From the NCBI GenBank assembly GCA_002197525.1, contig NFUN01000116.1:1-38830 (forward strand): 38,830 nucleotides of DNA. Direction: 5' to 3'. Positions 24,253 through 32,423 of this stretch are shown piece after piece. A model generated the notes under the pieces. That model saw only the letters and a list, made by a program, of their open reading frames with translations. It was not told the origin of the DNA and made no database searches. Positions within the stretch are counted from its first letter, which is position 1; every line of letters begins with the position of its first letter. This DNA comes from Acidobacteria subdivision 13 bacterium RH2 MAG17b (lineage in GTDB: Bacteria; Acidobacteriota; Terriglobia; UBA7540). The position numbers and the translations under genes were made by a program.

Positions 24253-26418
24253 ATGAAGCAAGTGATTCGCAAGGGTCTCAAAGAGATCGTGGTCGATGAG
24301 GTTCCGGACCCGGCCGTGCTGCCCGCTCACGTCTTGATTCAGGCGCACTACTCATTGATTTCGAGCGGCACGGAGAGCGCGAGCATTCATCAAGAAGGAG
24401 TGCTGAAGGAGGTGGCGGATAATCCTGGTCACTTGCGTAAGGTCTGGGAAGTGATGAAAGTGGCAGGGCCTGTCCGGACGATTGCTGAGGTCAGAGCGAA
24501 ATTCAGCGAATACGCGGTGCTGGGCTATTCGGGCGCCGGCATTATTGTGGATAAGGATCCTGCCCTGGCCGATCTTCGCGCCGGAGACCGCGTGGCTTAC
24601 GGAGGCGAAGGGACCGGGCACGCCGAAACGATCCGTACCGGCAGGCTGCTGGTAGCCAGGATTCCCGGCTCAGTTTCTTTTCAGCACGCCGCCTTCGCCA
24701 CGCTCGGCAGCATCGCGTTGAACGCTGTGCGCATCGCCGGAATCTCGATCGGGGACACAGTCGTAGTGATCGGGCAGGGCCTGGTCGGGCAGTTGGTCAG
24801 CCAATTGGTCCGCGTGCAGGGCGGCGTCGTCATCGCCACCGATTTGCTGCAAGAGCGGCTCAACCTGGCGCGCGAATTGGGAGCTCCGCACGCGGTTTTG
24901 GCCGGAAGCTCGCTGGCCGATTCGGTAAAGTCTCTCACCAATGGGCGCGGAGCGGACTGCGTGATTGTGGCCGCGGCGGCAAAGTCTTCCATACCTTGTG
25001 AGCAAGCTGTTGAGGTATGCCGTGACCGCGGGCGCGTGGTGGTGGTGGGCGCGGTCGAGATGCGCTTTGACTGGTTCCCGGCCTACCTGAAGGAGATCAA
25101 GGTCTTCATGGCGCGAGCCTACGGCCCAGGAAGCTACGACCCTGCCTATGAGCAACGTGGGCAAGATTATCCGCTCCCTTATGTCCGCTGGACGGAAAAC
25201 CGGAACATGGAGGAATTTCTGCGGCTGGTCTCGGAGGGCCAGCTTCGCCTCGATCCTTTGATTACCCACACCTATCCGCTGGAGCAGGCGCCCGTGGCTT
25301 ATGAAAAGGTGATGGATCGCTCGTCGGGAAGTCTCGCCGTGCTTCTGCGCTATCCCGCCGCTGAGGCGGGTCCGTCCGCTCCCGCCTTTGTCCCGCGCCG
25401 GAGAACGGAACTTAGCCCGGCTCGCGAAGCCGCGCTGCGCGTGGCGCTGGTGGGCGCGGGCAACCTCGCCCGCTGGGCTCATTTGCCGAACCTTGCGAAA
25501 ATTCCCGGTGCCGCGCTGCGCGCCGTCTATTCGACGAGCGGCGTGCGCGGAGCCAGCTACGGCCGCCGCTTCGGCGCAGCCTATGCCTGCTCCGATTATG
25601 AAGAGATTTTGCGCGATCCGGAGATCGACTTGGTCATGATTGCGAGCCGCAATGCGGAGCACGCTTCGCAGACCATCGCCGCATTGCGCGCGGGCAAGCA
25701 CGCCTTCGTGGAAAAGCCGCTGGCTTTGACGGAGGCGGAATGCCGGGAATTGTGCGCTGCTGCTTCCGAAACCGGATGCTCCGTCACCGTGGGCTTCAAC
25801 CGGCGATTCGCCCCGTTTTACCGCCAACTCAAAGAGCAACTGAAGCGGAGAACGGGTCCGGCGGTGCTGAACTGCCGCGTGAATTCCCCCGGCATCTCCG
25901 GCTCTTATTGGATGGCCGATCCCTCAATCGGCGGTGCGATCCTCGGCGAAGCGTGCCACTTCGTGGACTTGATGTATTGGCTGCTTGAATCGGAGCCGGT
26001 CTCGGTGGCCGCCTATTGTTTGCCGACCGATCGCAAGGATCCGGTTGGCGAGAACAACATGGCGGCGAGTTTTCGCTTTGCGGATGGCTCCATCGGAAAC
26101 CTCACCTACTGCACGGTTGGGACCAAGCGGTCGGGCGGCGAGCGCGTGGAGGTTTTCGCGCAGGGCGTCAGCGCCGCCACGGAGGATTTCAAGCGGTTCA
26201 CCGTTGCGGGCAGCGTGATCCGCAACAAAACCAAACTTTGGGCAGATAAGGGTTACGCCGAAGAGCTTGCCTCTTTCATCTCCAGCATTCGCCGCGGGGA
26301 AGCTCCGGCCGTGACGGTGCGTGACGGCGTGCGCGCCACGATTGGCAGCCTCAGAATGCTGGATTCCGCGAAGGCCCGTGAGCCTTTTGTCATCGACATC
26401 TCCGAATTTTGCCCGTAG
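24253..26418 (+). CDS. Bi-domain oxidoreductase: alcohol dehydrogenase-like + Gfo/Idh/MocA
   Basis: About 721 residues. The N-terminal 370 are a medium-chain dehydrogenase fold with cofactor loop VVVIGQGLVGQ. However, the region that normally carries the catalytic zinc cysteine reads LISSGTESAS, and no cysteine occurs before the nucleotide-binding domain, so zinc chemistry is unlikely. From about residue 397 a Gfo/Idh/MocA domain begins (RVALVGAGNLARWAHLPNL) with the EKPLALTEAE motif and a long C-terminal sheet domain. Such fusions are known in polysaccharide loci and are presumed to oxidise or epimerise a nucleotide sugar. The frame can begin at a GTG (24244), but the ATG at 24253 is spaced better from AAGG. 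Confidence 0.88.
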   Translation: MKQVIRKGLKEIVVDEVPDPAVLPAHVLIQAHYSLISSGTESASIHQEGVLKEVADNPGHLRKVWEVMKVAGPVRTIAEVRAKFSEYAVLGYSGAGIIVDKDPALADLRAGDRVAYGGEGTGHAETIRTGRLLVARIPGSVSFQHAAFATLGSIALNAVRIAGISIGDTVVVIGQGLVGQLVSQLVRVQGGVVIATDLLQERLNLARELGAPHAVLAGSSLADSVKSLTNGRGADCVIVAAAAKSSIPCEQAVEVCRDRGRVVVVGAVEMRFDWFPAYLKEIKVFMARAYGPGSYDPAYEQRGQDYPLPYVRWTENRNMEEFLRLVSEGQLRLDPLITHTYPLEQAPVAYEKVMDRSSGSLAVLLRYPAAEAGPSAPAFVPRRRTELSPAREAALRVALVGAGNLARWAHLPNLAKIPGAALRAVYSTSGVRGASYGRRFGAAYACSDYEEILRDPEIDLVMIASRNAEHASQTIAALRAGKHAFVEKPLALTEAECRELCAAASETGCSVTVGFNRRFAPFYRQLKEQLKRRTGPAVLNCRVNSPGISGSYWMADPSIGGAILGEACHFVDLMYWLLESEPVSVAAYCLPTDRKDPVGENNMAASFRFADGSIGNLTYCTVGTKRSGGERVEVFAQGVSAATEDFKRFTVAGSVIRNKTKLWADKGYAEELASFISSIRRGEAPAVTVRDGVRATIGSLRMLDSAKAREPFVIDISEFCP

Positions 26419-26428
26419 CCGCGCTTTC

Positions 26429-27478
26429 ATGAGAATTCTCCTGCTGGGACCTCATCCGCCGCCATACGGTGGCATTCAAACCCATCTGGTTGCGCTCCGC
26501 CAATATCTGCGGGAACGGCAAATTCCGTCCGAAGTGATCAACCTCACCCGGCACCGCCGGCCGGATTCAGATGGCGTCCATTACCCTCGGACGCCGCCGC
26601 AGGTTTTGCAGTTGCTCCTCCGCCTTCGGTATGACATTGCGCACCTGCACCTGGGCGGCGACCTGACGCCGCGCGTGCTGGCTTTGGCGCTGGTTTGCGC
26701 TTCCATCCCCCGCCGCAAAACCGTGCTCACGTTTCACTCGGGCGGATTTCCTTCTTCACCTGCGGGCAGGAGCGCGCACCGGCTCACTTGCCGGGCCTTC
26801 GTCCTGCGGCGGTTTGACCGCCTCATCGCCGTGAACGAAGAAATCCGGGACTTCTATCACCGTTGCGGCGTGCCGCCGTTTAAGACGCGCTTGATCTCTC
26901 CTTACACGGCGGTTCGCGTTCCTGCCGGAGCCGCGTTGCCTGCGGTCCTGGAGGATTTCTACCGGTCGCACAGCCCGGTGCTTTTAAGCGTAGGGTTGCT
27001 CGAACCGGAATACGATCTGCCGCGCCAGCTCGAAGCGCTGGAGCCGGTCCGCAGATCGTTTCCCCGTGCAGGACTCGTCCTGATTGGCTCGGGCAGCCTG
27101 GAAAGCGAACTTCGGGGGACGATCTCCCGCCTGCCGAAGCGCGAGCACGTGATGCTTTGCGGCGACGTGCCGCACGATTCCACGCTGCTCGCCATGCAGC
27201 GATGCTCCATTCTGCTTCGTACAACCCTTTACGACGGAGACGCCCTGAGCGTCCGTGAAGCGCTTCAGCTCGGCACGCCCGTGATCGCCACCGACAACGG
27301 CATGCGTCCGCCCGGTGTTATTCTTATTCCGCCTGCGAACCTCGACGCCTTGCGCGCTGCCATTGAAACCTGCCTCCACAGCGGCGCCCGCCGCGTGCAG
27401 TCATCCCCCGCAGACGATAGGAACCTGACGGCGGTGGTTGATGTGTACCGAGAGTTGCTGACGGAGTCGAGCGGTTAG
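26429..27478 (+). CDS. Glycosyltransferase family 4
   Basis: About 349 residues, beginning MRILLLGPHPPPYGGIQTH, a standard GT4 N-terminus with the glycine-rich acceptor loop. The C-terminal domain starts near PVLLSVGLLEPEYDL, and the donor-site segment is DGDALSVREALQLGTPVIATDNG. The ORF track extends upstream to 26321 inside the preceding gene, but homology starts at the ATG at 26429, ten bases after the oxidoreductase stop. It is the last gene of the polysaccharide operon. No clear terminator follows. Confidence 0.9.
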   Translation: MRILLLGPHPPPYGGIQTHLVALRQYLRERQIPSEVINLTRHRRPDSDGVHYPRTPPQVLQLLLRLRYDIAHLHLGGDLTPRVLALALVCASIPRRKTVLTFHSGGFPSSPAGRSAHRLTCRAFVLRRFDRLIAVNEEIRDFYHRCGVPPFKTRLISPYTAVRVPAGAALPAVLEDFYRSHSPVLLSVGLLEPEYDLPRQLEALEPVRRSFPRAGLVLIGSGSLESELRGTISRLPKREHVMLCGDVPHDSTLLAMQRCSILLRTTLYDGDALSVREALQLGTPVIATDNGMRPPGVILIPPANLDALRAAIETCLHSGARRVQSSPADDRNLTAVVDVYRELLTESSG

Positions 27479-27580
27479 TATCGCACTTCAAAAATTCGCT
27501 GGCCGCATCGCCGCATCTCCTGCAAGAAAGCAGACGGCGCGGTCTGCTTACCAGCCGCCCTCTGCTACAATAGCAGGGCC

Positions 27581-27985
27581 ATGCCAGATGCCGATCCTAT
27601 CCTTGTCACGGCAGGCATCCTGGTGGCCGGGGACCGGATTCTCATCTGCCAGCGGCATCGTTCGGACCCTTACGGCTTGCAATGGGAATTTCCGGGTGGA
27701 AAGGTTGAGCCTCGTGAAAATCTTCGTGACTCGCTTCGCCGCGAACTTGCGGAGGAGTTGGCCATCACCGCCGAAATCGGCGAAGAAGTATTCAGGCTTC
27801 GCCATCGGTATCCAGATCGTTACGTCGAGGTGGTGTTTTTCGCCGTTCGCTCCTATCAGGGGCGCATTCTGAACCGGGTGTTCGAGGCGGTCGAGTGGGT
27901 CCCTCGCGCCAAACTGCGCGACTACCCATTCCTTGAAGCGGACCGTGAACTCGTGGACCGGATCGCGCGAGGTGAAATTGTCTAA
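27581..27985 (+). CDS. NUDIX hydrolase (MutT-like)
   Basis: A 134-residue single-domain protein with an intact NUDIX box, GGKVEPRENLRDSLRRELAEEL (about 37-58), matching Gx5Ex7REUxEE. Length and start (ILVTAGILVAGDRILICQR) fit the 8-oxo-dGTP/(deoxy)nucleoside triphosphate pyrophosphohydrolases, a sanitising role. Another nucleotide substrate is possible. A TACAAT that could serve as a -10 box sits at 27566-27571, ten bases before the ATG, without a good -35. The next gene begins inside its 3' end. Confidence 0.9.
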   Translation: MPDADPILVTAGILVAGDRILICQRHRSDPYGLQWEFPGGKVEPRENLRDSLRRELAEELAITAEIGEEVFRLRHRYPDRYVEVVFFAVRSYQGRILNRVFEAVEWVPRAKLRDYPFLEADRELVDRIARGEIV

Positions 27986-29078
27986 TCACAAAACGTTCCG
28001 GAAGCGTTTGCTCTTCCTACCCTGGACGCTGGGCCTGCTCGCGCTGTGGACCGTCGCGGGCGCCATTTTAACCGCGGGCCAGGTTGAGACGGCTCCAGGC
28101 GGACCGGCTGCATTCGTCTGGCAGCACCGGCTGCAGATTCAAGGACACTTGGCGCTTGACTATTCGCCGGCAGGAGCCTTTTCCCCGGATAACTCAACCC
28201 TCGCTGTGGCGGAAGGCAACCGCGTCGTGCTCGCGAGCCTCGCGGACGGGAGCATCCGGAAGATACTGCGCCCGCGATTCCCGGACGTCTCGAACCTCAT
28301 GATTCAGTCCGCGAGCTTCGTCTCTTCCACAAGCCTTTTTATGCTCGCGAGCGGCGTGGCCGAAGCGCACCATCACAAGGGAGCAGGGACCCTGGAACTG
28401 GCCTTTCAGTGGGATGTCACTCATAACGCTTTGGCTGGCAAGGTGAGCCAAGTCGGCGGGGGCGGAGGCTTTCTTCCAGCGCGCTACTTCTCCCGCATCC
28501 GCTATCTGGTGCTTTATAAGAACAGCAATTTCGACGTGTGGAATCCCGTTACCGGGCAAGGGGGGCGCATCACGCTTCCCCAACTCAGCCACCCCCCGCA
28601 CCTGTATCAGTTTTCGCCGGACGGCCATTGGTTGATTCTGGCGCAGGTGGAAGCCAACGCCTCGCCAAACCCCATTGTGGTCCTGCTCCGCACCCACCAG
28701 TTCGTGGACGTGCTCGCAGGGCACGGCGGCCCGGTGCTTTCTATCGAATTCTCGCCGGACAGCAGCAAGGTGGCGACGGCATGCGCCGACGGCAAAGTGC
28801 GCATCTTTTCGGCACCGGGTTGGAAACTGCTTTGGACGCTCCCCGGAAACAATGGTCCGGTGCAGTGGGTGGATTTCTCGCCGCACGGAAACTGGATCGC
28901 CTCGGCGGGCCAGGATACCACCGTGAGAGTTTGGTCCGTCCAGACCGGCAAGTCGGTTCAGACCCTTTCCGAGAGCACTGAACCTCTCAAGACGCTCGCC
29001 TTTTCGCCAGACGGCCGGTACCTGGCCGCCACTTCAAACCGCATGGTGCACGTCTGGACGCGTACGCCGGTTAATTGA
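27972..29078 (+). CDS. WD40 beta-propeller protein with N-terminal membrane anchor
   Basis: About 368 residues. A basic N-terminus and hydrophobic stretch (LLFLPWTLGLLALWTVAGAILTA) form a signal peptide or anchor, so the propeller is probably periplasmic. WD-type repeats are clear from about residue 230 (LAGHGGPVLSIEFSPDSSKVATACADGKVRIFS and two further blades) and degenerate before that. It lacks a kinase or other catalytic domain, so a binding or scaffold role is likely. The start is uncertain: the GTG at 27972 or TTG at 27978 inside the NUDIX gene are both preceded by aggtg-like sequence, and the track's TTG at 27933 is less likely. Confidence 0.75.
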   Translation: MKLSNHKTFRKRLLFLPWTLGLLALWTVAGAILTAGQVETAPGGPAAFVWQHRLQIQGHLALDYSPAGAFSPDNSTLAVAEGNRVVLASLADGSIRKILRPRFPDVSNLMIQSASFVSSTSLFMLASGVAEAHHHKGAGTLELAFQWDVTHNALAGKVSQVGGGGGFLPARYFSRIRYLVLYKNSNFDVWNPVTGQGGRITLPQLSHPPHLYQFSPDGHWLILAQVEANASPNPIVVLLRTHQFVDVLAGHGGPVLSIEFSPDSSKVATACADGKVRIFSAPGWKLLWTLPGNNGPVQWVDFSPHGNWIASAGQDTTVRVWSVQTGKSVQTLSESTEPLKTLAFSPDGRYLAATSNRMVHVWTRTPVN

Positions 29079-29522
29079 TTCCTTACTCGTTGCGACCGCT
29101 GTAGCGACGCGCTTCACAGGCTGTGGGACAACTGCCGCGCCCAGTTGGTGGAGTTGAGTCAGACGAAGAATGCTCCCTGCTGGGGTCGCCGTTCATACTA
29201 CTTGTAATCGATGGCGCTCGATCCATCACCCGGACCGTGCCCGGTTCCGAGTGCAGTAGGCGCGCCAGCTTACGAGGGTTAATACTAGGCTAGAATAATG
29301 GCATTCTGGACTGAACTCAAGATTTTTCCGTTCTCTGGCGATAAAGCTTTGACAACACTATGCAATAGTGCGAGCTTCAACGAAGCGGAAGATTAGGACG
29401 GTTCAAGCAAGGCCGCCAGGACGCAAACGATCGGAAAGAGTTTCAAGCGGCAGCGCAGCGCCTTCAGCCGGGCGGTCAGCCCGGCACCTCTGCTTGCCGG
29501 GTAAGAATCAGTACACACTCCC
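29079..29522. other. Intergenic region and structured leader before the LysM-DUF4015 gene
   Basis: No gene was recognised in these 444 bases. The first 250 show nothing notable. The last 170 contain three perfect hairpins: CACTAT-gca-ATAGTG (29356-29370), GCTTC-aac-GAAGC (29374-29386) and GCCGGGC-ggtca-GCCCGGC (29467-29485), the last 38 bases before the start codon. The arrangement suggests a structured 5' untranslated region, possibly regulatory. It was not matched to a known riboswitch class. Confidence 0.5.
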
Positions 29523-31091
29523 ATGAATCTAAAATTTCAACAATCCCTCCCTAAAAAAGCGATCCGCCTTCTGGTTTCGGTCTTTCTGGTTGCTCTGGCT
29601 ATATGGCTGGTAGCAAAATCCGGCCGGTCGAAGAACGCGGACCAGGGAATTACGTCCCCGCACCAAACTGCTTTACCGGCTACTGGTCCTGCAACACCAC
29701 CTTCGAACCAGGCCAAGCCAGGCTCGCAAAGCTTGCAGGCGGGATCCGCGGCCTATACGCTGGACGGTCCCACGGTCAACATGCCATACGTGGTGAAGCG
29801 CGGTGAAAGCGTGGCCTCGCTCGCCTGGCGCTACCTGCCCCGGACGGTCTACCTCCGCCGGAGCGATCTTGAGGATGCCATCCTCCAAGTAAACAAATTG
29901 AAACGCAATACGCTGCAGCCGGGTGAAAGCGTGGTGATCCCCGGTATCCCTGTCCGTCCGATTCTGGATAAGCCGGTGACGGTCCCGAAGGATTTCGACG
30001 CGCGGGCTATTTATCTTACCGGATGGACGGCGGGGAGCGAGCGCGGCCTAGAGCTGATCCAGCAGTGGAAGTCTGTAGGCGGCAACGCCGTCGTTTTTGA
30101 CATCAAGGACTTCGACGGCGTAGTGCGCGTGCCTTTCGACCACAAGTACGCCCAACACGAAGGCGTCACGATCCGCAACCTGCCGAGGTTCATCCATTGG
30201 CTGCACTCGCTTCATATGCACGTCATCGCGCGGATCACGGTGTTCCGCGACGAACACCTGGCCCAGACCTATCCCGAACTGGATATTCGCTCCCACCGCA
30301 CGGGCAAGCCCTGGCTCGAAACCGGCAAGCTGGACTGGGTGGACCCGTCGTCGCCTGAAGTGCAGCAGTACAACCTGGATCTTGCCAAGATGGCGGCGGA
30401 AGACGGGGCGGACGAAATCCAGTTCGATTACGTCCGCTTTCCTGCACAAAGCGACCAGGCCGATGCGCAGTTTTCTTACCAGAAAGACCACGCGGACTGG
30501 CCTCGGAGCAAAGTCATCACGGAGTTCGTGAGCCGCGCCTACGGTGAGTTGCATCCCATGGGCGCGCTGATGTCTCTGGACGTTTTCGGTGTGATGGCGT
30601 GGGCCAAGCCGGTTGATCTGGCGCTCACGGGCCAGAATATCGCCGAGCTTGCCCGTCACTGCGACGTGATCTCTCCGATGATCTACCCCTCGCACTTCTT
30701 TCACTTCGATGGCTACGCGGACCCGGGTGACGCGCCGGAGCACTTTATTTCCGAGTCCATGCGGCGCTTCCAGGAAGCCACGAAGGGCAGCGGCGTGGTG
30801 CTGCGCCCATGGCTGCAGGCGTTTGCGTGGCGGACCAAAACGTACTCCGCCGATTACGTCCGCACGGAAATTCGCGTGGCGGCTGAGGCGGGCGGCATCG
30901 GGTTCCTCTTCTGGAATGCAGATAACAGCTACCCGAAGCCGATGGAAGTGATGGGTCATATGCGCGCGGCCGGGGACCGCGGCTTCCGGGGCGAGGCGGT
31001 AAAGGGATTTGCGCAAGCCGCAGTAGCAGGGGGCGGAACGCCCGCGCCTAAGGCAGGTGTCCCCGAATACCGAACAGCTTCCCCCAAATAA
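29523..31091 (+). CDS. LysM domain + putative glycoside hydrolase (DUF4015)
   Basis: A 522-residue protein. It has an N-terminal membrane anchor or signal (ALRLLVSVFLVALAIWLV-like, about 13-29) and a Ser/Pro/Gln-rich linker. A LysM domain follows at about 89-140 (YVVKRGESVASLAWRYLP ... LQPGESVVIPG), then a TIM-barrel-like domain of the DUF4015 putative glycosyl hydrolase family (AIYLTGWTAGSERGLELIQQW, NAVVFDIKDFDG, DEIQFDYVRFP, ISPMIYPSHF). The aspartates in IKDFDG and the DYVRFP segment are plausible active-site residues. It probably acts on peptidoglycan or a surface glycan in the periplasm. No direct link to the exosortase locus beyond proximity. Confidence 0.85.
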   Translation: MNLKFQQSLPKKAIRLLVSVFLVALAIWLVAKSGRSKNADQGITSPHQTALPATGPATPPSNQAKPGSQSLQAGSAAYTLDGPTVNMPYVVKRGESVASLAWRYLPRTVYLRRSDLEDAILQVNKLKRNTLQPGESVVIPGIPVRPILDKPVTVPKDFDARAIYLTGWTAGSERGLELIQQWKSVGGNAVVFDIKDFDGVVRVPFDHKYAQHEGVTIRNLPRFIHWLHSLHMHVIARITVFRDEHLAQTYPELDIRSHRTGKPWLETGKLDWVDPSSPEVQQYNLDLAKMAAEDGADEIQFDYVRFPAQSDQADAQFSYQKDHADWPRSKVITEFVSRAYGELHPMGALMSLDVFGVMAWAKPVDLALTGQNIAELARHCDVISPMIYPSHFFHFDGYADPGDAPEHFISESMRRFQEATKGSGVVLRPWLQAFAWRTKTYSADYVRTEIRVAAEAGGIGFLFWNADNSYPKPMEVMGHMRAAGDRGFRGEAVKGFAQAAVAGGGTPAPKAGVPEYRTASPK

Positions 31092-31202
31092 GTTTTTGCA
31101 GAAGCTCATCTGGATTGAGAGTGCCGTGATGCATCGCGCGCTGCCTGGGTTGGCTCATGCAACATTCACAATGCCTTATATCGCCGCCAGGAGGAGTCTT
31201 CT

Positions 31203-31568
31203 ATGAAGCACTCGCCCGAATTCCTCAATCTCGTTAACGACGCGAAGAGTCGCGTGCGGGAGACTGACGTCGAAGAAGTGAAGCAATGGATAGACCGTGG
31301 CGAGAAATTTTGCCTGGTTGATATCCGGGAGGACCACGAGTGGGAGCGCGGACACCTGCCCGGAGCGATCCACTTGGGCAAGGGCATCATCGAGCGCGAC
31401 ATCGTGGACGCCATCCCCGAAAAATCCCAAACCATCGTGCTCTACTGCGGCGGCGGATTCCGCAGCGCTCTCTCCGCCGACAACCTGCAGAAGATGGGCT
31501 ATACGAACGTGCTTTCCATGGACGGCGGCTGGAGTGGCTGGAATGAAGCGGGATACCCTACCGAGTAG
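31203..31568 (+). CDS. Rhodanese-like single-domain protein
   Basis: A 121-residue cytoplasmic protein with one rhodanese domain: CLVDIREDHEWERGHLPGAIHL and the active-site loop Y-CGGGFR-S with catalytic Cys82. It likely handles sulfane sulfur or has a redox role; the acceptor is unknown. The ATG at 31203 has a very strong AGGAGG site. It is 60 bases ahead of a truncated haemoglobin gene on the same strand, and the pair may be co-transcribed. Confidence 0.92.
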   Translation: MKHSPEFLNLVNDAKSRVRETDVEEVKQWIDRGEKFCLVDIREDHEWERGHLPGAIHLGKGIIERDIVDAIPEKSQTIVLYCGGGFRSALSADNLQKMGYTNVLSMDGGWSGWNEAGYPTE

Positions 31569-31628
31569 TTCTGCGAAGCGGCAAGCCGAACGGCATGTGG
31601 TTGCGAACGAGCCTGAGCAAGGGAAATC

Positions 31629-32033
31629 ATGGTAACACCTTCACCGGGCAGTACGAATCAGTCTGAAAAAACTCTCTACCGGCGTCTCGGCGGATACGAC
31701 GTGATCGCGGCTGTCATAAGCGATTTGTTCGCACTGATGGCAGCCGACCCCCGGTTGGCCCGCTTCGGCGCTGGTCGCAGCCTGGATTCGCGTAGCCGGG
31801 GCCGCCAGTTGACCATCGACCAATTGTGCGCGCTCACCGGCGGACCCTGCGTTTACATCGGCCGTGACATGAAGACAGCTCACACTGGACTCGGCATAAG
31901 CGAAGAGGACTGGAAGCGCATGATGGAACTGACGGCCGCGGCGCTCGATAGGAATAATGTCCCCAAGAAGGAGAAAGAAGAGTTTCTGGGGATTTTTGAG
32001 GGATTCAAGGACGATATTGTCGAAGTTGGTTAG
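31629..32033 (+). CDS. Truncated haemoglobin (group I-like)
   Basis: A 134-residue 2/2 globin. It shows YRRLGGYDVIAAVISDLF at helices A/B, the conserved MKTAHTGLGIS segment with the probable proximal haem ligand His85, and a C-terminal helix GIFEGFKDDIVE. The length and LGGYD start point to group I (GlbN/HbN-like). Typical roles are NO detoxification or oxygen/NO handling. Start ATG preceded by aagggaaat. The last plus-strand gene before a repeat-rich convergent region. Confidence 0.88.
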   Translation: MVTPSPGSTNQSEKTLYRRLGGYDVIAAVISDLFALMAADPRLARFGAGRSLDSRSRGRQLTIDQLCALTGGPCVYIGRDMKTAHTGLGISEEDWKRMMELTAAALDRNNVPKKEKEEFLGIFEGFKDDIVEVG

Positions 32034-32423
32034 CCTCAAGCGAGGCCGCACAGTTTCAGATTCTGCCCTACATCAATGGCTGTCCATCAAATTAGCCGCA
32101 CATTCCGGTGTGGAAAGCCTATAGCTTTCCGGCCAGGGACGCACGTTCTTGTAATCCTCTTTGGGCGCGAAGGCTAGGCCTTCGCGCCCAAAGAGAAACA
32201 GGTCGGTAAGAATTGCCGGGTGCCGGAAAGGCGAAGCCTTTCCGCAGCGCAAGCGGCAGAGCCGCAGAACACTTCGCGAAAGACAAACCGCAATTTGGAC
32301 AAGCTTTGCCCCACCCCCCACCCATGGCTTGATCGAACATCAGCCGCCGGTGCCCCGCTCCACACCCCATACACAACAAAATGGTCTGCGCGCCACCAGC
32401 GGTTTATTGCGCCCGCCTCCTTC
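32034..32423. repeat. Repeat-rich convergent intergenic region (copy D)
   Basis: No gene is supported in these 390 bases. It holds the 18-mer ccgcacattccggtgtgg (32096-32113, also at 37239 and 38755). Next comes GGAAAGC-ctata-GCTTTCC, an 18-bp perfect inverted repeat, then GGAAAGGC-gaa-GCCTTTCC. A 47-base block at 32260-32306 matches 37267-37313 at 44 positions. The ORFs drawn through it on both strands are shadows of the repeats. Confidence 0.8.
32157..32195. terminator. 18-bp perfect inverted repeat, possible bidirectional terminator
   Basis: The arms 32157-32174 and 32178-32195 are perfectly complementary (CTCTTTGGGCGCGAAGGC and its complement) around a three-base loop. It lies between the convergent haemoglobin and dGTPase genes, where a bidirectional terminator is expected, although no downstream T run is present. 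It could equally be a module of the repeat family. Confidence 0.5.

Noticed and set aside
24670-25839. A 389-residue minus-strand ORF opposite the bi-domain oxidoreductase.
   Set aside because: It lies entirely antisense to a gene with strong family motifs and shows no domain, signal peptide or ribosome binding site of its own. A GC-rich shadow.
29405-29480. ggacgcaaa followed by cagccgggc in the LysM gene leader looked like a cyclic di-GMP riboswitch.
   Set aside because: No stem pairing with the sequence before ggacgcaaa could be found, so the first arm is absent. Kept only as an unclassified structured leader.
30048-31109. A 353-residue minus-strand ORF opposite the LysM-DUF4015 gene.
   Set aside because: Arg/His-rich low-quality translation fully antisense to a recognisable gene.
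32119-32379. A minus-strand frame with a zinc-finger-like CPNCGLSFAKC string, echoed at 36934-37392.
   Set aside because: Both strings are translations of the same 47-base intergenic repeat block. One copy reads CPNYG, and there is no supporting context.
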